The notes below the pieces were generated by a model, which made no database searches, was not told the DNA's origin, and saw only the letters and a program-made list of their open reading frames with translations. Shown piece after piece: positions 56,728-64,000 of a stretch of 64,000 bases of DNA (position 1 is its first letter; each line of letters starts with the position of its first letter). Where the stretch lies: NCBI RefSeq assembly GCF_008923205.2, contig NZ_WBMS02000012.1, positions 35,381-99,380 of the forward strand, given 5' to 3'. Source of the DNA: Actinomadura physcomitrii. Its GTDB lineage: Bacteria > Actinomycetota > Actinomycetes > Streptosporangiales > Streptosporangiaceae. A program made the position numbers and the translations under genes.

Positions 56728-58500
56728 TCACTCCTTCGGTTCGGTTGCCGACCCGGAACCCCGATCGGCGCCGGGTTCCGCTTCGGACCCGTTCTGTTGT
56801 GGCTCGGTGCCGTCCTCGCCGGACCCGGCCTGCTCCCGCCCTGCCTCCCGCGGTCCGGCCGTCTCCGGTTCGGGCTCGTCCGGTTCGGCCTTCTCCGGTT
56901 CGGCGGGCCCGGGGGCGTCCGGGCCGCGCAGCGCGGCCACGATGTCGTCGAACTCCGAGGTCGGGTTCCCGAGCGTGAGGCCGCCGACCTCCACCACGGT
57001 ACGCCCGCCCTTCCCGGCGCCCGCACGGACCCACACCCTGCGCCGCCGGACGAGGAACGAGGTCGCCACGCCCAGCACCGCCAGCACCGCCGCGATCAGC
57101 GCGGGGATGCGTCCGGGGTCGTGGTTGACCGACAGCGTCGCGTACTCCGCCATGCCGTCGAAGGTGATCGAGCCCGCGCCGCCGGGGAGTTTGAAGGTCT
57201 CCCCCGGCTCCAGCAGCTTCTCCCCGCCCTTGATCGGCTGGAGGGTCTTGCCGATGCCCTCCAGCTTGTACACCGACTGCGGGGTGCCGGAGTCCAGGCC
57301 GAGGTCGCCCTTGAACGACGACAGGGTGATGACGGGCCGCAGCGCGCCGGGGAACGCCGACACGATCTGCTTGCCGTCCGGGCTGGCGACCGCCGTCGGC
57401 CACAGGATCGCGTAGAAGGCGAGCTGGTCGGGCTCGGCGTCGGGGACCTTGATGACGCCCTCGGACGTCAGGTTGCGCGGCTCCATCGCCAGGAACGGGA
57501 CGGTGTCCTGGAAGGCGACGTTCCCCTTGGCGTCCTTCACGGTGAACTTCGGCGCGTAGCCGTGCCCGAGCAGGTACACCTTCGTGCCGCCGACCTTCAG
57601 CGGATGGTTGATCCGCAGGTCGTACTTCGTGTCCTTGCCGGACGGCTTGTCGCGGTAGTGGATCCACGCGTCGAACGCCGTGGCCTGCCCGCGCTTGTCG
57701 CCTTCCAGCTCGTACTTGGCCTTGAAGTCGTCCAGGCTGATCGTGAAGGGGGCGAGGTCGCCGTCCTTGAACAGCCGTCCCGGGGTGAACTCGTCGTACT
57801 GGCCGAGCGAGTTGGCGAACGTCTTGCCCTCGGTGATCAGCACGCTACCGCGGTAGCCGAACATGTTGCCCGCGCCGAGCGCGAACAGCAGCCCGAGCAG
57901 CGCCAGGTGGAAGACCAGGTTGCCGGTCTCGCCGAGGTAGCCCTTCTCCGCGGACGCGGCGCCGCCGGACACGTCCACCCGGAACCGCCGCCCGCGCAGC
58001 ACCCTGCGCGCCTCGGCGAGGACGTCCTCGGGCGCGTCGTCGGTCTCGTACGACACCGACTGCGGCAGCCGCCCGAGGTTGCGCGGCGCGGCCGGCGGGC
58101 GGGCCCGCATCGACTGGTAGTGCTTCACCGCGCGCGGGACGACGCAGCCCGCCAGCGACACGAACAGCAGGATGTAGATCGCCGCGAACCAGGGCGCGGA
58201 GAACACGTCGAACAGCGAGAGCTTGTCGAAGAACGGGCCGAGCGTCTTGTGGTCGGACAGGTACGCCGCGACCTTCTCGGGCGCCTGCCCCCGCTGCGGC
58301 AGCGCCGACCCCGGCACCGCGCCCAGCGCCACCAGGAACAGCAGGATCAGCGCGGTGCGCATGGTGGTGAGCTGCCGCCAGCCCCACCGCAGCCAGCCCA
58401 GCGGGCCGAGGCCCCTCGGCCGCGGCACCTCCTCGGGGGCCTGCCGTGCGGCGGGCGCCTGCGTGCCCGTCTCGTCGTCCTTGATGTCGATGTCGCTCAT
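56728..58500 (-). CDS. resB: Cytochrome c biogenesis protein ResB
   Basis: 590 residues with four helices (ALILLFLVALGAVPG; FAAIYILLFVSLAGCVV; FHLALLGLLFALGAG; ALIAAVLAVLGVATSFLV) and a large extracytoplasmic domain (~215-440). It pairs with CcsB. A ~100-residue Pro/Glu-rich C-terminal tail is added, as in other actinomycetes. Confidence 0.92.
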   Translation of the reverse strand: MSDIDIKDDETGTQAPAARQAPEEVPRPRGLGPLGWLRWGWRQLTTMRTALILLFLVALGAVPGSALPQRGQAPEKVAAYLSDHKTLGPFFDKLSLFDVFSAPWFAAIYILLFVSLAGCVVPRAVKHYQSMRARPPAAPRNLGRLPQSVSYETDDAPEDVLAEARRVLRGRRFRVDVSGGAASAEKGYLGETGNLVFHLALLGLLFALGAGNMFGYRGSVLITEGKTFANSLGQYDEFTPGRLFKDGDLAPFTISLDDFKAKYELEGDKRGQATAFDAWIHYRDKPSGKDTKYDLRINHPLKVGGTKVYLLGHGYAPKFTVKDAKGNVAFQDTVPFLAMEPRNLTSEGVIKVPDAEPDQLAFYAILWPTAVASPDGKQIVSAFPGALRPVITLSSFKGDLGLDSGTPQSVYKLEGIGKTLQPIKGGEKLLEPGETFKLPGGAGSITFDGMAEYATLSVNHDPGRIPALIAAVLAVLGVATSFLVRRRRVWVRAGAGKGGRTVVEVGGLTLGNPTSEFDDIVAALRGPDAPGPAEPEKAEPDEPEPETAGPREAGREQAGSGEDGTEPQQNGSEAEPGADRGSGSATEPKE

Positions 58501-58528
58501 ATCGATCGCCTCTGCCGATCCGTCGGCA

Positions 58529-59269
58529 TCACAGAACCGGCTCGAAGCCGCTGATCCACGACTTCAGCTCGATGTTCAGTTCCCCCCACAGGCCGCTCAC
58601 CAGCAGCACCCCGATGAGGACGAGCATCCCCCCGCCGATCCGCATGACGAGGGGGTAGTGCCGCTTCACCGCACCGAACGCGCCGAGCGCGCGGCGGTAG
58701 GCGACCGCCGTCACCACGAACGGCACCCCGAGTCCGACACAGTACGCCAGGGACAGCAGCGCGCCCCGGGTGGCGCTGGCCTCGCTGATCGCCAGCGACT
58801 GCACGGCGCCGAGCGTCGGCCCGATGCACGGCGTCCAGCCGAGCGCGAACAGGGCGCCGAGCAGCGGCGCCCCGGCGAGGCCCGCGGACGGCACCCGGCC
58901 CGACTTCATCGTCCGCTGCAGCCCCGGGATCAGGCCCATGAACGCGAGCCCGAAGACGATCGTGACGGCGCCGAGCACCCGGGTGATCCGGTCCTGGTAC
59001 TCCAGCAGCCACCGGCCGAGGCCGCCGAAGGCCACCCCGTAGCTGACGAACACGACGCTGAACCCGGCGACGAACAGCAGCACGCCGGACAGCAGCCGGC
59101 CGCGGCGCTGCTCGGCGAGGTCCGCGCCGGTCATCCCCGTCACGTACGACAGGTAGCCGGGGACGAGCGGCAGCACGCACGGCGACAGGAACGACACGAG
59201 CCCGGCGAGGGCCGCCAGCGGCGCCGCCGCCACCAGCGATCCGCTCGTCACCGTCTCGTCGACGTTCAC
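58529..59269 (-). CDS. ccdA: Thiol-disulfide carrier CcdA
   Basis: 246 residues, six helices, with the two redox-active Cys in SFLSPCVLPLVPGYLSY (Cys31) and FALGWTPCIGPTLGAVQS (near 145). Transfers reductant from cytoplasmic thioredoxin to ResA. GTG 59269, 10 bp after resA. Confidence 0.93.
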   Translation of the reverse strand: MNVDETVTSGSLVAAAPLAALAGLVSFLSPCVLPLVPGYLSYVTGMTGADLAEQRRGRLLSGVLLFVAGFSVVFVSYGVAFGGLGRWLLEYQDRITRVLGAVTIVFGLAFMGLIPGLQRTMKSGRVPSAGLAGAPLLGALFALGWTPCIGPTLGAVQSLAISEASATRGALLSLAYCVGLGVPFVVTAVAYRRALGAFGAVKRHYPLVMRIGGGMLVLIGVLLVSGLWGELNIELKSWISGFEPVL

Positions 59270-59279
59270 CGTGCCGCGC

Positions 59280-59870
59280 TCATTGTTCCGCGAGCACCTT
59301 GCCCACCAGCGGGTTCAGCTTGGAGTAGGTGGTGGCGCCGATGATGCGCGCCGCGACCCTCCCCTGCCGGTCCAGGACGAGCGTGCTCGGGATGGCGCTC
59401 GGCGGCACCTCCCGGAACGCGAGCGTGACCTGGCCGTCCCCGTCGAACAGGCTCGGGTAGGTGACCTTGAACTTGCGCTCGAACGCCTTGGCGTTGTCCT
59501 TGGCGTCCTTGAAGTTGACGCCGAGGAACTCCACGCCCTTGGCCTTGTTCGCGGTGTAGATCTGCTCCAGCGACGGCGCCTCGCCGCGGCAGGGCGCGCA
59601 CCACGACGCCCAGAAGTTGACGACCGCGACCTTGCCCTTGAGGGAGTCGAGCCGGAACGCCTGCCCGTCGAGCGTCTGCCCGGTGACCTCCTGGAGGCTC
59701 TTGCGGTGCCCGGGCTGGTACTGCGTGACGTTCCCGTCGCCGGAGATGAACCGGTCGTCGTCGCCGTCCGGGCCGCTCTTGGCCGAACCGGTTCCCGCGC
59801 AGCCGGCCAGCAGCCCGCAGAGCGCGACGGCAGCGGCGGCGGCGCGCGCATGGGGGATTCGGGGGCTCAA
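59280..59870 (-). CDS. resA: Thioredoxin-like lipoprotein ResA
   Basis: 196 residues. Lipobox LLAGC (Cys24) after a short signal sequence anchors it outside. Active site NFWASWCAPCRGE near 90-102 keeps apocytochrome heme-binding cysteines reduced. TTG 59870 was chosen because GGAGGG lies five bases upstream. The promoter region holds an inverted repeat at 59886-59902. Confidence 0.92.
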   Translation of the reverse strand: MSPRIPHARAAAAAVALCGLLAGCAGTGSAKSGPDGDDDRFISGDGNVTQYQPGHRKSLQEVTGQTLDGQAFRLDSLKGKVAVVNFWASWCAPCRGEAPSLEQIYTANKAKGVEFLGVNFKDAKDNAKAFERKFKVTYPSLFDGDGQVTLAFREVPPSAIPSTLVLDRQGRVAARIIGATTYSKLNPLVGKVLAEQ

Positions 59871-59885
59871 CGGACCCTCCTACTA

Positions 59886-59902
59886 CTACAGGACGTAGTA
59901 CA
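59886..59902. promoter_or_regulatory. Inverted repeat TACTAC-AGGAC-GTAGTA upstream of resA
   Basis: Six-base arms around a five-base centre in the 48-bp gap between the phosphatase stop and the resA start. It resembles BlaI/MecI-family operators of the TACTAC..GTAGTA kind. Control of the cytochrome maturation genes by such a repressor is a guess. Confidence 0.4.
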
Positions 59903-59918
59903 CAACTTAGCGGTGCGG

Positions 59919-60560
59919 TCAGGCACCCGCGACACTGGGGCCCTTCGCGATCCCCTCGGCGGGCTCGCGGTAGCCGACCTCGACGAGCCTGCTGCCCTCG
60001 AACGTGAGGCTGGTCACGCTGGCCAGCGCGCATTCGCGGCGGCTCGGGTGGTGCCAGAGCCGGCGGTGCTCGGCGTGCAGCCGCAGGATCCAGATCGGCA
60101 GCTGGTGGCTGACGCACACGGCCTCGTGGCCGCGCGCCGCGTCCCGCGCCCGGATCACGGCCGCGCGCATCCGCGCCGCGAGCTCCTTGTACGGCTCGCC
60201 CCACGACGGGCGGAACGGGTTCACCAGGTGGCGCCAGTGCTCGGGGCGGCGCAGCGAGCCGGGCCCCACCCCGAAGGTCAGCCCCTCGAAGTGGTTGTCC
60301 GCCTCGATCAGCCGATCGTCCACCGTCACGGGCAGGTCGAACGAGTCGGCCAGCGGCGCGGCGGTCTCCAGCGCCCGCTGCATCGGCGAGGAGAACAGCG
60401 CGGTGACGTCCCGGTCGGCGAACCACTTCGCGGCGGCCTTGGCCATGAGGACGCCGTCCTCGCTGAGCCGGTAGCCGGGCAGCCGCCCGTACAGGACGCC
60501 TTCGGGGTTGTGCACCTCACCGTGCCGCAGCAGGTGAACGATCGTCTTGTCGTCAGTCAT
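59919..60560 (-). CDS. Histidine phosphatase family protein
   Basis: 213 residues, phosphoglycerate mutase-like: LLRHGEV phospho-His motif at ~10-16, second catalytic His in AVCVSHQLPIWI (near 150). Its place before resA is conserved in mycobacteria (the Rv0525-Rv0529 order), which suggests a role tied to cytochrome c maturation, though the substrate is unknown. Confidence 0.88.
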   Translation of the reverse strand: MTDDKTIVHLLRHGEVHNPEGVLYGRLPGYRLSEDGVLMAKAAAKWFADRDVTALFSSPMQRALETAAPLADSFDLPVTVDDRLIEADNHFEGLTFGVGPGSLRRPEHWRHLVNPFRPSWGEPYKELAARMRAAVIRARDAARGHEAVCVSHQLPIWILRLHAEHRRLWHHPSRRECALASVTSLTFEGSRLVEVGYREPAEGIAKGPSVAGA

Positions 60561-60625
60561 GGCCCGATCAGGCTACCCGCGCCGCCCGGCCGCCCCGTCC
60601 GCGCCCCGGAGCCCGCCGGCATCCG

Positions 60626-62404
60626 TCAGTGGACGGTGGTCTTCACGTAGGCGGCGATGCGGGCGGCGACCCGGTCCAGGTCCGCCTTGGTGATCTTGGT
60701 GCCCTTCGCACCCTGGACGAACCAGTAGGTCAGCGCGGCGGTGCACACGTCCGCCCGGGCCAGCGGCGCCAGGCAGCCGACCGGCGACGGGACGCCGTTG
60801 GAGCCCATCACGGCCAGGGTCACCGCCACGTACGGCCGGGCCAGCTGCTGCCCGTTCGCGTCGGCCGCCAGTGCCAGCCGCAGCGAGGGGTCGCCGGTCG
60901 GGACGTCCTGCCGCCCGCGCTCCTGCGACGTGCAGCTCGGGAAGTCGCGCCTCGCCTTCGCGGCCTCGGGCGAGTTCGGGAAGTAGTTGCAGACCTGCGC
61001 GGCGATGTTGCCGACGGACCCCTGCCAGTCCTGCGTGATCTGGAGCTTCCCGGGGCCTCCGATCGAGTTCACCCCGGCGTTGGCGCCCGTCGAGCCCTCG
61101 CACGGCGCCGACGCCGGGCCGATCAGGTAGCCCTGTCCGGTGCGGTAGGCGACGGCGTCCTTCGGCAGCTTCACCTGCTCGGGGAGGCGGACCTGCGCGG
61201 GGCCGGGCGCCGGGGTCGTCGTGCTCCCGTCGAAGCCGGTGACGGGGCAGGCGCGGACGGACGCGACGGCCGCGACGGCGCGGGTGGCGGTGGGGCGGGG
61301 CGCGGGGTCGTCCTTGCCGAACTGCTGGACGGCGATGGCGCCGGCGCCGACGACCACGGCCGTCCCGGCGGCGGCGGTGGCGATGCCGCCCGCGCTGCCG
61401 AAGAACGCCTTGATCACGCTCGCTCCGCCGGCCTTGGCCGCGGCGTGGCCGGCGGCGCTCTGGGCGGCGGTCTGGCCGGCGGCGTGCGCGGCGCCCTGCG
61501 CGGCGGCGCTCCCGGCCGCGCTCGCGCCACCCGGGACGACCCATGCGGCCAGCGGGAACAGGGCGGCCAGCGCGACGGCGGACGCGGCGAGCGCGCGGAC
61601 CCCGCGGGACTCCCAGTCCGGCCCGTACGCCTCCCTGGCGGTCCGCTCCAGGTCGTCGACGAACACGGCGGCGCTCGCCGGACGGTCGGCGGGGTCCTTG
61701 GCCATGCCGCGCGCGACCAGGTCGCGGAGCGGTTCCGGGACGGTCTCGACCGGCACCTCGCCGGTGCGGTGCGCCCGCACCAGCTCGGCGCGGTTCCCGG
61801 TGAACGGCCGCCGCCCGCTGACGCACTCGACGAAAACGCACGTCGCGGCGTACACATCGGTCGCGGGCGTGGCGGTGTGCCGGTCCCACTGCTCGGGCGC
61901 CATGTAGTACGGGGTGCCGGCGCCGCCGGCCTCCTGCCCGGCCGGGGCGGCGATGCCGAAGTCGACGAGCCGGCTGCGCCCGTCCGCCGGAACCACCACG
62001 TTCGCGGGCTTGTAGTCGCGGTGGACGACACCGAGCGCGTGCGCGGCGGCGAGGCCGAGCAGCGAGCCCTTCAGCACCGACAGCGACGCCTCGGGGCCGA
62101 GCGCGCCGTGCCGGGCGAGGAGCTCCTTGAGGGACACCCCGTCGACGGCCTCCATGATGATCGCGGCGCCGTCGGGGCCCTCGACGAGCCGGAAGAGGCG
62201 CGCGATGTGCGGGCTCTCGGCCTGCCCGAGCATCCGGGCCTCGTGCCGCAGCCGCTCCCGCTCCTCCTCGCTCGCGGACGCGTTCAGGTACTTGATCGCG
62301 ACGGGGGTGCCGGACCGCTCGTGCCGGGCGAGCACGACGCGCCCCTGGGCGCCCGCGCCCAGCTCCCGCACCTCGGCGTAGCCCTCGACCCGCCACCCGT
62401 CCAT
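60626..62404 (-). CDS. Membrane-associated Ser/Thr protein kinase (PknB-like)
   Basis: 592 residues. Kinase core: glycine loop ELGAGAQGRVVLA, Lys38 in VAIKYL, HRDYKPAN (128-135), DFG (148-150), APE (169-171). Two hydrophobic segments follow (~275-290 and ~345-365) flanking an Ala/Gly-rich link, then a ~210-residue C-terminal domain with several Cys, probably outside the membrane. No PASTA repeats. Downstream of the phosphatase by 65 bp; no obvious operon partner. Confidence 0.92.
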   Translation of the reverse strand: MDGWRVEGYAEVRELGAGAQGRVVLARHERSGTPVAIKYLNASASEEERERLRHEARMLGQAESPHIARLFRLVEGPDGAAIIMEAVDGVSLKELLARHGALGPEASLSVLKGSLLGLAAAHALGVVHRDYKPANVVVPADGRSRLVDFGIAAPAGQEAGGAGTPYYMAPEQWDRHTATPATDVYAATCVFVECVSGRRPFTGNRAELVRAHRTGEVPVETVPEPLRDLVARGMAKDPADRPASAAVFVDDLERTAREAYGPDWESRGVRALAASAVALAALFPLAAWVVPGGASAAGSAAAQGAAHAAGQTAAQSAAGHAAAKAGGASVIKAFFGSAGGIATAAAGTAVVVGAGAIAVQQFGKDDPAPRPTATRAVAAVASVRACPVTGFDGSTTTPAPGPAQVRLPEQVKLPKDAVAYRTGQGYLIGPASAPCEGSTGANAGVNSIGGPGKLQITQDWQGSVGNIAAQVCNYFPNSPEAAKARRDFPSCTSQERGRQDVPTGDPSLRLALAADANGQQLARPYVAVTLAVMGSNGVPSPVGCLAPLARADVCTAALTYWFVQGAKGTKITKADLDRVAARIAAYVKTTVH

Positions 62405-62485
62405 CGCGCCCTCCCGGCCGTGATCGCGAAGAACGTACCGAATCGGACGCGTCGCGGCGACCCACCCGCCGCGGGGGCCGGGCGG

Positions 62486-63400
62486 TCAGGCGGCCCGTAC
62501 GGCGGATCCGGGGACGCCGGTGCGCAGCGCGGTCACGGCGGCGCGGATCGCGGGGCGGCGCGCGGCCTCCTCCCGCCAGACCGCGTACACGCGGCGGGTC
62601 AGCGGCTCGGCGAGCGGGACGACCGCGACGTCCGGCGGCACGTCGCAGCGGCCGAGGCGGGGCAGGATCGCGTTGCCGAGCCCGGCGGCGACGAGCGCGA
62701 GCTGCGTCGCGAACTCGTAGGCCATGTGCTCGATGCGCGGCTCGCTGTCGATGGCGCGCAGGGTGCGCAGGAGCCAGTCGCAGCAGATGCTGTCGGGCAC
62801 CGAGCTGATCCACGGGTCGCCGGCCAGCTCCTTGAGGTCGACGCTGTCGCGGCCGGCCAGCGGGTGCCCGGCGGGCAGCGCGACGTCGGCGACGTCGTCG
62901 CAGATGGCGCCCTTGTGCAGGCCCTCGGGCAGCGGCAGCGGCTCGTTGTTCCAGTCCTGGACGACGGCCATGTCGAGGTCGCCGCGCAGGACGAGCGGCA
63001 TGCTGTGCAGGGGGTCCTCTTCGCGGACCAGGACGCGCAGGTCGGGGTGCTCGGCGCGGAGCAGCCGCAGCGCCTGCGGCATCAGCCCGCGCACGGCGGT
63101 GGGGAACGCCGCGAGGGTCAGCTGGCCGACGACCGAGCCGCGGTGCGCCTCCAGGTCGGCCTGGGCCTGCTCGACGAGGGAGAGGATCTTCTCGGCGTGC
63201 CCGACGAGCAGCTCGGCGGCGTCGGTGAGCCGCACGCCGCGGCCGTTGCGCTCGAGCAGCTTCTGGCCGGTCTCCCGCTCCAGCTTGGCGAGCTGCTGGG
63301 AGACGGCGGAGGTGGTGACGTGCAGGACGTCGGCGGCGGCGCTGACCGAGCCGTAGGTGGCGACGGAGTGCAGCGCGCGCAGCCGTTCGAGATCGAGCAT
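62486..63400 (-). CDS. LysR-family transcriptional regulator
   Basis: 304 residues, full length. HTH in LRALHSVATYGSVSAAADVL, HVTTSAVSQQLAKLERETGQ; inducer domain with LTLAAFPTAVRGLMPQALRL and GDLDMAVVQDW. ATG 63400 is divergent from a DapA-family gene, with an AT-rich 71-bp spacer that contains CTAGCTAG (63433-63440) and repeated ATTCTA. It probably controls that gene. Confidence 0.9.
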   Translation of the reverse strand: MLDLERLRALHSVATYGSVSAAADVLHVTTSAVSQQLAKLERETGQKLLERNGRGVRLTDAAELLVGHAEKILSLVEQAQADLEAHRGSVVGQLTLAAFPTAVRGLMPQALRLLRAEHPDLRVLVREEDPLHSMPLVLRGDLDMAVVQDWNNEPLPLPEGLHKGAICDDVADVALPAGHPLAGRDSVDLKELAGDPWISSVPDSICCDWLLRTLRAIDSEPRIEHMAYEFATQLALVAAGLGNAILPRLGRCDVPPDVAVVPLAEPLTRRVYAVWREEAARRPAIRAAVTALRTGVPGSAVRAA

Positions 63401-63471
63401 GTAGCAATTCTAAAGCGAGACGTCGACAGATTCTAGCTAGTCCTAAAATAAGGGTCGGCGACGATCGGGGC

Positions 63472-64000
63472 ATGAGACCGCGCCACGTCCTGCCGACGCC
63501 CATGCACGGCATCCACGCGTCCCTGGTCACGCCGTTCACCCGCTCCGGCGAGGTGGACGCCAAGTCCCTCGAGCGCCTCGCCGTCCACTGCCTGGAGCAG
63601 GGCGCGGACGGGCTCGTCGCGCTCGGCACCACCGGCGAGGCCGCGCTGCTGACCGCCGAGGAGCGGCGCACCGTGGTGGAGGTGTGCCGCGCCGTCTCGA
63701 TCGAGCACGGGGCGCCGCTGACCGTCGGCGCCGGGACGATGGGCACCGCCGACACGATCCGGAAGGCCCGCGAGCACGCCGCCTACGCCGACGCGCTGCT
63801 CGTCGTCGTGCCGTACTACCTGCGCCCGTCCGACGACGGCGTCATCGACCACTTCGCCGCCGTCGGCGCCGCCGTGGACGTCCCGCGCGGACTGGCCCTG
63901 CACAACGCCCTGCTGCCGCTACACGTTGACTTGTGGCGGGGGGGGGGTGGGGGGGGGGGGGGGGGAACCGCACCACCCCCCACACACCGGGGGCCGTCTC
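63472..64000 (+). CDS. Dihydrodipicolinate synthase/N-acetylneuraminate lyase family protein (partial, 3' part corrupt)
   Basis: About 140 residues match the DapA/NanA TIM barrel: GIHASLVTPFTRSGEVD, GTTGEAALLTAEERRTVVEV, LTVGAGTMGTADTI, ALLVVVPYYLRP. Beyond about 63885 the translation (PRGLALHNALLP, then a Gly run) no longer fits the family, and the DNA becomes a long G tract. The Schiff-base Lys is not reached. ATG 63472 or 63502 may be the start. The end of the gene is missing or damaged by sequencing/assembly. Confidence 0.65.
   Translation, partial: MRPRHVLPTPMHGIHASLVTPFTRSGEVDAKSLERLAVHCLEQGADGLVALGTTGEAALLTAEERRTVVEVCRAVSIEHGAPLTVGAGTMGTADTIRKAREHAAYADALLVVVPYYLRPSDDGVIDHFAAVGAAVDVPRGLALHNALLPLHVDLWRGGGGGGGGGTAPPPTHRGPS
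63938..63965. other. Poly-G tract, likely sequence artefact
   Basis: 28 positions that are all G except one T, followed by C-rich simple sequence to the window end. It occurs inside a family-conserved gene, so it is more likely an assembly or read artefact at a contig end than biology. Confidence 0.75.

Noticed and set aside
63938..63965. G-quadruplex regulatory element
   Set aside because: An almost pure G run at the window end inside a broken conserved gene is far more likely a sequence artefact.

Overview
The window is very GC-rich DNA with GTG/TTG starts, ATGA and GTGA stop-start overlaps and long intact reading frames. Gene content (menaquinone-type respiration, BldC, a conservon, a 2-oxoglutarate:ferredoxin oxidoreductase beside two nuo clusters) points to a filamentous actinomycete, probably of the Actinomadura/Streptosporangiales or Streptomyces kind. 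This assignment rests on gene families and order, not on a database search.

Region 1 (1-4.9 kb, minus strand) is a second, incomplete complex I cluster: nuoA, nuoB, nuoC, nuoH, nuoI and the start of nuoJ. No nuoD lies between nuoC and nuoH, no nuoEFG is seen, and an opposite-strand helix-hairpin-helix gene sits between nuoH and nuoI. Region 2 (5-13.2 kb, plus strand) has two paralogous proline-rich single-pass proteins, a leaderless leader-peptide ORF, korA-korB (2-oxoacid:ferredoxin oxidoreductase) with an iron-box-like site, a SecD-head-like membrane protein and a truncated LysR gene. KOR would make reduced ferredoxin, a plausible donor for a complex I without its NADH module.

Region 3 (13.1-24.5 kb) is accessory: a YceI protein and an MFS exporter that share a beta-sandwich domain, a divergent TetR with palindromes between, an alpha/beta-hydrolase fused to an ABC ATPase plus its permease, a second TetR beside a GNAT relic, a YCII-like protein, a SnoaL-like protein, a SpoIIE phosphatase with a frameshift, and a small secreted protein.

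Region 4 (24.8-32.9 kb) joins a terpenoid cassette (P450, class I terpene synthase, class II diterpene cyclase with a DADTT motif) to a four-gene conservon (sensor kinase-like protein, roadblock protein, DUF742 protein, Ras-like GTPase).

Region 5 (33.0-53.6 kb, minus strand) is a respiratory block: a long-chain polyprenyl diphosphate synthase, the complete nuoA-N operon, a MenJ-like reductase and the MenG methyltransferase, then a DUF4229 protein and a threonine dehydratase. A perfect 20-bp palindrome matching the Rex operator lies before menJ and a second Rex-like inverted repeat before nuoA, so NADH oxidation and menaquinone finishing may answer to the NADH/NAD+ ratio.

Region 6 (53.9-64 kb) has a BldC-like regulator with two palindromes upstream, a lethal-factor-like zinc metallopeptidase with a small acidic neighbour, the system II cytochrome c maturation operon (phosphatase, resA, ccdA, resB, ccsB), a Ser/Thr kinase, and a LysR gene divergent from a DapA-family gene whose 3' part runs into a poly-G tract that looks like bad sequence.
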